Positions 7,380-12,767 of a stretch of 16,189 nucleotides of DNA are shown here, one piece after another (position 1 is the first letter of the stretch; each line of letters starts with the position of its first letter). The position numbers and the translations under genes are program-made. The DNA lies in contig CAZXOC010000169.1 in assembly GCA_964642165.1 (NCBI GenBank), positions 1 to 16,189 on the forward strand, given 5' to 3'. Below the pieces are notes generated by a model, which worked only from the letters and a program-made list of their open reading frames with translations, searched no databases and was not told the DNA's origin. Source of the DNA: CAYRVX01 sp964642165. GTDB lineage: Bacteria > Planctomycetota > Phycisphaerae > SM23-33.

Positions 7380-8324
7380 ATGAGCATCGCATTCCTCTTC
7401 CCCGGGCAGGGAGCCCAGAAGGTGGGCATGGGCCGCGACCTCCACGAGGCCTTCCCCGCCGCCCGGCGCGTCTTCGACGAGGCCCGGGCCGCCACCGGCC
7501 TGCCGCTTGAGACGCTCTGCTTCGAGGGCCCGGAGGAGGAGCTGGCCCGAACGGACATCTGCCAGCCGGCCATCTTCACCGTCTCGGCGGCGACGCTGGC
7601 CGTCCTCGGCGACCTGCTGGGCGGCGAGCGACTCGAGGCCCTTCGCCCGTCGTACGTGGCCGGGCTGAGCCTGGGGGAGTACACCGCCCTGTACGCCGCC
7701 GACGCGATCGACCTCCAGCCGGCGGCGAGGCTCGTCGCCCGGCGGGGGGAGCTGATGCAGCAGGCCGCCACGGCCGTGCCCTCCGGCATGGTCGCCATCG
7801 CCGGCCTCGACGAGGCCCGCGCCCGGCAGCTCGCCCAGGCCGCCGCCGCCGACCAGCCGCTGACCTGCGCCAACTTCAACTGCCCCGGCCAGATCGTCCT
7901 GTCCGGCGCGATCGAGGCGTGCCGGCGGGCGCAGGAGATGGCCGCCGACTTCGGCGCCAAGGGCGCCGTCCCGCTGAAGGTAGCCGGCGCGTTCCACAGC
8001 GAGATCATGGCCCCGGCCGCCGAGACGTTCGCCGAGGCGCTCGACGAGGTCGATTTCCGCGACCCGAAGACGCCCGTGGTGGCCAACGTGGACGCCGAGC
8101 CCTACGCCGACGCCGGGGACATCGCCGGCAAGCTGCTGGCCCAGTTGACCTCGGCGATTCGCTGGCAGCAGTCGATGGAGCGGCTGCGGGCCCGCGGCGT
8201 GGAGACGTTCTACGAGATCGGGCCGGGGCGCGTCCTGGCCGGGCTGATGCGCCGGATCGACCGGCGCGCGAACGTCATCAGCCTGAACTCCCGGCAGGCC
8301 GTGGAAGCCCTGGCCCAGACGTGA
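7380..8324 (+). CDS. fabD: malonyl-CoA:ACP transacylase (FabD)
   Basis: Transfers malonyl from CoA to the acyl carrier protein, supplying FabH and FabF. 314 residues. Motifs are PGQGAQ (8-13), the nucleophile elbow GLSLGEY (95-101, S97), the carboxylate-binding arginine at or next to R122 (VARRGELM) and the catalytic H206 in GAFHSE. The elbow has Leu where Escherichia coli has His (GHSLG), a variant I recall from other bacterial FabDs; it is not a loss of function. An AGGTGG (7368-7373) lies 6 bases before the ATG. It follows fabH after 20 bp. Confidence 0.95.
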   Translation: MSIAFLFPGQGAQKVGMGRDLHEAFPAARRVFDEARAATGLPLETLCFEGPEEELARTDICQPAIFTVSAATLAVLGDLLGGERLEALRPSYVAGLSLGEYTALYAADAIDLQPAARLVARRGELMQQAATAVPSGMVAIAGLDEARARQLAQAAAADQPLTCANFNCPGQIVLSGAIEACRRAQEMAADFGAKGAVPLKVAGAFHSEIMAPAAETFAEALDEVDFRDPKTPVVANVDAEPYADAGDIAGKLLAQLTSAIRWQQSMERLRARGVETFYEIGPGRVLAGLMRRIDRRANVISLNSRQAVEALAQT

Positions 8325-8354
8325 CTTGACGTATTGCGATCGGAGAAGCACCGC

Positions 8355-9113
8355 ATGGCGAACAAGGCGGAAGACAGCGCGGACGGGAAGGTCGCCATCG
8401 TGACGGGCGCCGCCCGGGGCATCGGGCGCGAGATCACCCGCGAGCTGCTGGGCATGGGCATGACGGTGGTGGCCGCCGACCTCCGCGACGACCTGTTCGC
8501 GGAGATGGCCGGCGACCTGGGCGAGCCGGGCGAGCGGCTCGACTGCCGCAAGCTCGACGTGACCGACAGCGAGGGCTTCGCCGCCCTGGTCGAGGCCGTC
8601 GTGGAAACCTACGGGCGCGTCGACGTGCTGGTCAACAACGCGGGCATCACCCGCGACGGCCTGCTGATGCGGATGGAGGACGCCGACTGGGAGGCCGTGC
8701 TGAAGGTCAACCTGTTCAGCGCGTTCTACGGCACGCGGGCGGTCGCGCGCCACATGGTCCGCCAGCGCAGCGGCTGCATCATCAACATCTCCAGCTACTC
8801 CGGGCTGGAGGGCAACCGCGGGCAGGCGAACTACTCGTCCAGCAAGGCGGGGCTGCTCGGGTTGACCAAGACGACGGCGATCGAGCTGGCCGGCAAGAAC
8901 GTGCGGTGCAACGCCGTGGCGCCGGGGTTCATTCGGACCGAGATGACCGACGCGCTGCCCCAGCAGGCCAAGGACGTGGCCCTGTCGTTGATCCCGATGA
9001 AGCGGATGGGCGAGGCCCGCGACGTGGCCCGGGCGGTGGCGTTCCTGGCCTCCGCCGCCGCCGGGTACATCACCGGGCAGGTCCTCAGTGTTGACGGCGG
9101 CATGCATACATAG
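8355..9113 (+). CDS. fabG: 3-oxoacyl-ACP reductase (FabG)
   Basis: Reduces 3-ketoacyl-ACP in the elongation cycle; a short-chain dehydrogenase. 252 residues from the ATG at 8355, chosen because GGAGA (8342-8346) lies 8 bases upstream; a TTG at 8334 would add seven unlikely residues. The nucleotide-binding TGAARGIG (17-24), NNAG (94-97) and the catalytic Ser-Tyr-Lys (S147, Y160, K164 in QANYSSSKAG) are all present, as is the FabG-type end YITGQVLSVDGGM. The second beta strand ends with Asp (D42, VVAADLRDD), which in this superfamily usually favours NADH over NADPH; most FabGs prefer NADPH. The context in the fab cluster supports the assignment. Confidence 0.92.
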   Translation: MANKAEDSADGKVAIVTGAARGIGREITRELLGMGMTVVAADLRDDLFAEMAGDLGEPGERLDCRKLDVTDSEGFAALVEAVVETYGRVDVLVNNAGITRDGLLMRMEDADWEAVLKVNLFSAFYGTRAVARHMVRQRSGCIINISSYSGLEGNRGQANYSSSKAGLLGLTKTTAIELAGKNVRCNAVAPGFIRTEMTDALPQQAKDVALSLIPMKRMGEARDVARAVAFLASAAAGYITGQVLSVDGGMHT

Positions 9114-9141
9114 ACAATCGGGTGCGGCGGGAAGGATGGTG

Positions 9142-9170
9142 TTGCATGGCCTGCCCGGCCACGCTATAGT
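9142..9170 (+). promoter_or_regulatory. internal promoter for acpP-fabF
   Basis: TTGCAT (9142-9147) and TATAGT (9165-9170) are separated by 17 bp in the 134-bp gap between fabG and acpP. Transcription would start near 9177, leaving a leader of about 70 bases. This would let acpP be made in excess over the upstream enzymes. A weaker alternative, TTGACG (9091-9096) with GACAAT (9113-9118), overlaps the fabG end. Confidence 0.6.
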
Positions 9171-9233
9171 ACCCCGCCCGCACGAGGCGAATAGAATCGC
9201 TGGGTGAGACACAAGGCGCATACGGACTCTTCT

Positions 9234-9242
9234 GGGAGGTGA
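9234..9242 (+). promoter_or_regulatory. near-perfect Shine-Dalgarno that fixes the acpP start
   Basis: GGGAGGTGA matches 8 of 9 bases of AGGAGGTGA. It lies 5 bases before the GTG at 9248 and overlaps the other in-frame GTG at 9239, so 9248 is the start. It is the best ribosome binding site seen in the window. Confidence 0.75.
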
Positions 9243-9247
9243 CGAAC

Positions 9248-9700
9248 GTGCCCAGGAAAACAACCAAGAAGGCGGCAAAGGCCAAGAAAGCGACGCCCAA
9301 GGCGAAGAAGAAGGTCGCCAAGAGCAAGGCCGTGAAGGCCAAGGCCAAGAAGGCGCCCGCCAAGGAGGCCAAGGCCGCAAAGCCACCCGCCAAGCGCGCC
9401 GCCGCCGAGGCCGCCCCCAAGCCCGAGGCCGTCGAGGAAGCCCGGGGCGTCGCCGAGGACGACGAGATCAAGGCCAAGGTCATCAGCATCGTCGCCAATC
9501 ACATGACGGTGGACGAGACGGAGATCACGCGCGAGACGTCCTTCGTCAACGACCTGAACGCCGATTCTCTCGACACCGTCGAGCTCGTCATGGACTTCGA
9601 GGATGCCTTCGAGCTGAGCATCCCCGACGAAGAGGCCGAGAAGATCCAGACCGTCGGGCAGGCGATCGACTACATCAAAGAGCACGCCAGCAAGGCCTGA
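9248..9700 (+). CDS. acpP: acyl carrier protein with N-terminal histone H1-like lysine/alanine-rich extension
   Basis: 150 residues; ordinary AcpP has about 77-80. Residues 73-150 are a typical carrier domain: DLNADSLDTVEL (102-113) holds the phosphopantetheine serine S107, and IPDEEAEKIQTVGQAIDYI (125-143) is the usual third and fourth helix region. AcpS would modify S107, and the domain then carries the growing acyl chain for all Fab enzymes and PlsX. Residues 1-60 contain 21 Lys and 2 Arg against 3 Glu in an Ala/Pro background (MPRKTTKKAAKAKK at the start), like the tails of histone H1 and chlamydial Hc1. The carrier domain is as acidic as normal. Between residue 29 (GTG codon at 9332) and M86 inside the carrier domain there is no ATG, GTG, TTG or CTG codon, so the tail cannot be dropped by internal initiation near the domain border. 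fabF follows after 20 bp. Carrier identity is certain; the tail's role is unknown. Confidence 0.95.
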   Translation: MPRKTTKKAAKAKKATPKAKKKVAKSKAVKAKAKKAPAKEAKAAKPPAKRAAAEAAPKPEAVEEARGVAEDDEIKAKVISIVANHMTVDETEITRETSFVNDLNADSLDTVELVMDFEDAFELSIPDEEAEKIQTVGQAIDYIKEHASKA

Positions 9701-9720
9701 GGCCTGAGGGACCACGTCTG

Positions 9721-10974
9721 ATGGCCAAGCGCCGCGTCGTAGTGACGGGTCTGGGAACGGTCAATCCCCTCGGGCGCGACGTCGAGGAGTTCTGGGCGGC
9801 GCTGCTGGCCGGCAAGAGCGGCATCCGCCCCATCCAGCGGTTCGACGCCAGCGCGTTCTCCTCCCGGATCGGCGGGGAGGTCCGGGACTGGCAGACCGTC
9901 CCCTCCGACCTGATCGACTCCCGCGAGGCGCGGCGGATGGACCGGTTCGCGCAGTTCGCCGTGGGGGCGGCGATCGAGGCGGTGGCCGACAGCGGCCTGG
10001 ACTTCGCCAGGGAGGAGGCCTCCCGCTGCGGGGTGATCGTCGGCACCGGCATCGGCGGGCTCCAGGAACTGGAGGACCAGCACAAGCGGATGCTGGACAA
10101 AGGCCCCAAGCGCGTCAGCCCGCTGACCGTGCCCAAGCTGATGGGCAACGCCGCCGGCGGGAACATCTCGATGATCTGGCACCTGCGCGGGCCGAACTTC
10201 TGCACGTGCACGGCGTGCGCCTCGGCCGCCCACGCCATCGGGGAGGGCTACCGGACCATCCAGCAGAACGAGGCGGACGTGCTCATCTCCGGCGGCAGCG
10301 AGGCGGCCCTGACGCCCATCGGGCTGGCCAGCTTCTGTGCCCTCAAGGGCCTGTCCACGCGGAACGACGAGCCCGAGCGGGCCAGCCGCCCGTTCGACCG
10401 GCAGCGCGACGGCTTCCTGCTTTCCGAGGGCGCGGGGATCGTCATCCTCGAGGAGCTCAAGCACGCCCGCGCCCGCAAGGCGAGGATCTACGGCGAGTTG
10501 ATCGGCTACGGCTCCAGCGCCGACGCCTACCACATCACCGCGCCGGACCCCGAGGGCACCGGCGCGGTCCTGGCCATGGAGGACGCGCTGCGCGACGGCG
10601 GGGTCGCGCCGGAGGACGTCGACTACATCAACGCCCACGGCACGAGCACCGAGCTGGGCGACATCTCCGAAACGCGGGCCATCAAGAAGACCTTCGGCCC
10701 CTACGCCAAAAAGGGGCTGATGATCTCGTCCACCAAGAGCGCCACCGGGCACCTGCTCGGCGCGTCCGCCGGCGTGGAGACCATCGCCTGCGCCAAGATC
10801 ATGGAAGCCGGCGTCATCCCCGCCACGCTCAACCTCGATGACCCCGACGACGAGTGCGATCTCGACTACGTGCCGCTCGAGCCGCGCGAGGCCGAGGTGG
10901 ACGTCATCCTCTCCAACAGCTTCGGCTTCGGCGGCCACAACGCCTGCCTGCTGATAAGGCGCCACAAGGGCTAG
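9721..10974 (+). CDS. fabF: beta-ketoacyl-ACP synthase II (FabF)
   Basis: Elongates acyl-ACP by condensation with malonyl-ACP. 417 residues, full length. The Cys-His-His triad and the lysine are visible: C166 in TACASA, H306 in NAHGTSTELGD, K339 and H344 in STKSATGHLLGAS; the Gly-rich SNSFGFGGHN (398-407) near the end is typical. The order acpP-fabF and full catalytic set favour FabF over FabB. TGAGGG (9705-9710) lies 10 bases before the ATG. It is the last gene of the cluster and converges on the next gene with 20 bp between; no clear intrinsic terminator is seen there. Confidence 0.95.
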   Translation: MAKRRVVVTGLGTVNPLGRDVEEFWAALLAGKSGIRPIQRFDASAFSSRIGGEVRDWQTVPSDLIDSREARRMDRFAQFAVGAAIEAVADSGLDFAREEASRCGVIVGTGIGGLQELEDQHKRMLDKGPKRVSPLTVPKLMGNAAGGNISMIWHLRGPNFCTCTACASAAHAIGEGYRTIQQNEADVLISGGSEAALTPIGLASFCALKGLSTRNDEPERASRPFDRQRDGFLLSEGAGIVILEELKHARARKARIYGELIGYGSSADAYHITAPDPEGTGAVLAMEDALRDGGVAPEDVDYINAHGTSTELGDISETRAIKKTFGPYAKKGLMISSTKSATGHLLGASAGVETIACAKIMEAGVIPATLNLDDPDDECDLDYVPLEPREAEVDVILSNSFGFGGHNACLLIRRHKG

Positions 10975-10994
10975 CCCGCCGACGCGACCCGCCC

Positions 10995-12218
10995 TCACTC
11001 CGCCGCGATCCGCGCCCGGACCCACGCCAGCGCCGCCCGGCGGCTGCGCAGGCGCAGGCTCAACTGCTCGTCGTAGGCCTCGCGCAGGAGCCGGCCGAGG
11101 CGCGGTCCCTCCGGCAGGCCCATCGCCAGCAGGTCGGCGCCGGTCACGAACGCCCCCGGCAGCGCCGCGCCGCCGGGGATCTGCCTCCGGCGCCCCGCGA
11201 TGCGGCGGGCGCAGCGCGCGGCGCCGGTCTCCGCCCGCTCGCGCCAGCGCCACAACGTCCGGAGGCGCTCGAAGTGCTCGTGGCCGACCAACTTGCGGAA
11301 CTCGGCCAGCGGCATCTCCCCGGCGCGCCGCCAGTCGTCGCGGCGGGCGGCCATCCATTGCAGCGCGTCGCGCAGGTCGTTCGACGCCCCCCACCGCCGG
11401 ACGATGCCGCGGATCGCCCGCGGCGGCTGGTCCATCAGCAGGGCGCCCAGGACGAGCGTCAGGTCCCTGCGCGCCGCGACGCGGCGGATGCGCTCTCGGG
11501 CGGCCCGCTCGAGCGCCGGCGCCTCGCCCAGCTCCGGCAGGACGTGCCGCAGCAGCCGCAGCTCGGCCAGGCAGTCCAGCGCTGCAGCCGCGGTGGGCTC
11601 CGAGAGCATCTTGACCAGCTCGTCGAAGACCCGCTCCCCGCTGACGGCGACGATCCTGTGGGCGTGCTTCTCGATCGCCCGGCGGGTGGCCGGGTCGATC
11701 TTGAAGCCCAGGCGGACGGCGAAGCGCGGCGCCCGGAGCATCCGCAGGTAGTCCTCGGAGAACCGCTCGTCGGGGCTGCCGATCGTGCGGACCACGCGGC
11801 GGCGCAGGTCGCGCCGCCCCCCGACGTGGTCGATCACCTCCTCGGCGACGGGGTCGTAGAACATGCCGTTGATCGTGAAGTCCCGGCGAAGGGCGTCCTG
11901 CCTCGGGGAGCTGAACCGCACCGCGTCGGGCCGCCGGCCATCGCTGTAGGACACGTCGCTGCGGAACGTAGCCACCTCGACCGTCCGCCCGCGCCGGATC
12001 ACCATCGCCACGCCGAACTTCGCCCCGACCAGCAGCACGCGGCGAAAGAGGCCCGCGACCTGCGGCGGCGTGGCGTCGCTGGCCACGTCGTAGTCCGCCA
12101 CGCGCCGCCCCAGCAGCATGTCCCGCACGCACCCCCCGGCGAACAGCGCCTGGAAACCCGCCTCGCGCAGGCGCCGCACCACCCACAACGCCGTCGCCTT
12201 GTCCGCCGGCTGCGCCAT
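10995..12218 (-). CDS. cca: CCA tRNA nucleotidyltransferase / poly(A) polymerase family protein
   Basis: Class II nucleotidyltransferase that adds or repairs the 3' CCA end of tRNAs, or alternatively adds A tails to RNA. 407 residues. Motifs in order: FAGGCVRDMLLGR (26-38), the metal-binding DYD (42-44) followed by ASDATP, the VEVATFR strand (80-86), RRDFTINGMFYDP (111-123) and the ERFSEDYLRMLRAPRFAVRL region (151-170). The C-terminal half is helical and Arg-rich with TGADLLAMGLPEGPRLGRLL (359-378), common in this family. No HD phosphohydrolase motif is seen. CCA-adding and A-adding enzymes cannot be separated safely by eye, so the symbol is provisional. The start at 12218 is chosen because the family N-terminus begins there; the frame stays open upstream across the intergenic region. 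Confidence 0.85.
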   Translation of the reverse strand: MAQPADKATALWVVRRLREAGFQALFAGGCVRDMLLGRRVADYDVASDATPPQVAGLFRRVLLVGAKFGVAMVIRRGRTVEVATFRSDVSYSDGRRPDAVRFSSPRQDALRRDFTINGMFYDPVAEEVIDHVGGRRDLRRRVVRTIGSPDERFSEDYLRMLRAPRFAVRLGFKIDPATRRAIEKHAHRIVAVSGERVFDELVKMLSEPTAAAALDCLAELRLLRHVLPELGEAPALERAARERIRRVAARRDLTLVLGALLMDQPPRAIRGIVRRWGASNDLRDALQWMAARRDDWRRAGEMPLAEFRKLVGHEHFERLRTLWRWRERAETGAARCARRIAGRRRQIPGGAALPGAFVTGADLLAMGLPEGPRLGRLLREAYDEQLSLRLRSRRAALAWVRARIAAE

Positions 12219-12225
12219 GATGCGT

Positions 12226-12254
12226 ATTCTACCGATCCTGAGCCGTCGCGACAG
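12226..12254 (-). promoter_or_regulatory. putative promoter of the tRNA nucleotidyltransferase gene
   Basis: On the minus strand TAGAAT (12231 to 12226) is preceded after 17 bp by a weak CTGTCG (12254 to 12249, 3 of 6 matches). The -10 box ends 7 bases before the start codon, so the transcript would begin at or next to the ATG and be leaderless. No Shine-Dalgarno lies at a normal distance; the nearest AGGAT is about 16 bases upstream. Confidence 0.4.
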
Positions 12255-12320
12255 GCCGGGCCCGTCCCGCGGGCCGGGCCCGCGCGAATGCCCGCGCCGC
12301 TGCCCGCGTCCACGGGATGG

Positions 12321-12349
12321 GTGCATTGCCCGAGCCGCGGAGCTACACT
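12321..12349 (+). promoter_or_regulatory. putative promoter of the zinc-ribbon gene
   Basis: TACACT (12344-12349) is a good -10 box. GTGCAT (12321-12326) lies 17 bp upstream and resembles the TTGCAT of the acpP promoter, but is poor against the consensus. The leader would be about 70 bases. Confidence 0.35.
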
Positions 12350-12425
12350 GCTCGTGCGGCGGGGCGACCGGCCCGGCGCGGAGACGGACGCAGGAGACGG
12401 CGGGACCGCCGGGGAGGAGACATTC

Positions 12426-12755
12426 ATGGCGCTGGACTGCCCGCGATGTGCCGGCTCGAAGCTGAAGCCCGTCCGGGAGAAGCGAACGGGGCTGACGCTC
12501 GGGCTCTGCCCCAAGTGCGGGGGGCTGTGGTTCGGCGGGGGCGACCTGCCGAGGATGCTGGGCGTTCCCGCCGCGGCATTCCAGCCGCCCGAGGACACGC
12601 TCCACGTGCGCCGCCGATGCCCCGTCGGCGGGCAGCGGATGTGCGCGCTGCGCTTCCCCAACACGCTCTCGGAGATCGAGATCTGCGAGACGTGCCTCGG
12701 CGTCTGGCTCGACGAGGGCGAGTACGAGAAGATCCGCGAGGCGCTGCGGCGGTGA
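12426..12755 (+). CDS. small protein with two zf-TFIIB-type zinc ribbons
   Basis: 109 residues. The first ribbon is intact: C5-x2-C8 and C28-x2-C31 followed by GGLWFGGGDL, close to the CGGvWLDxGEL signature of zf-TFIIB domains. The second half repeats the plan, with C87-x2-C90 and LGVWLDEGEY (91-100), but its first knuckle reads CPVGG (65-69): the expected second cysteine is Gly68, so C73 or no zinc may replace it. Such proteins are common and mostly uncharacterised; a role in transcription is not established by the domain alone. AGGAG (12415-12419) is 6 bases before the ATG. It is divergent from cca and converges on the FAD oxidoreductase gene with 12 bp between. Confidence 0.85.
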   Translation: MALDCPRCAGSKLKPVREKRTGLTLGLCPKCGGLWFGGGDLPRMLGVPAAAFQPPEDTLHVRRRCPVGGQRMCALRFPNTLSEIEICETCLGVWLDEGEYEKIREALRR

Positions 12756-12767
12756 CCGCCGGCGGGC

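Noticed and set aside
7662..7682. FabD elbow GLSLGEY with Leu replacing the usual His
   Set aside because: The nucleophile serine and catalytic histidine are intact and the Leu variant is, to my recollection, found in other bacterial FabDs; not evidence of altered function.
9091..9118. Second promoter candidate TTGACG/GACAAT at the fabG end
   Set aside because: The -10 box lacks the first T of the consensus and the better TTGCAT/TATAGT pair lies 50 bp downstream.
7041..9386. 781-residue minus-strand frame over fabH-fabD-fabG
   Set aside because: Antisense shadow of three verified genes.
9670..12186. 838-residue minus-strand frame across fabF and cca
   Set aside because: It overlaps two certain genes, in a different frame from the minus-strand one, and has shadow composition.
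10854..12425. Long plus-strand frame running across the tRNA nucleotidyltransferase gene
   Set aside because: Composition is shadow-like and the minus-strand gene has clear motifs. Only the last 109 codons (12426-12755) are real, with their own Shine-Dalgarno.
12747..12761. Hairpin CGGCGG-TGA-CCGCCG overlapping the zinc-ribbon stop codon
   Set aside because: It has a 3-base loop and no T tract; in GC-rich DNA such stems are common, so I did not call a terminator.
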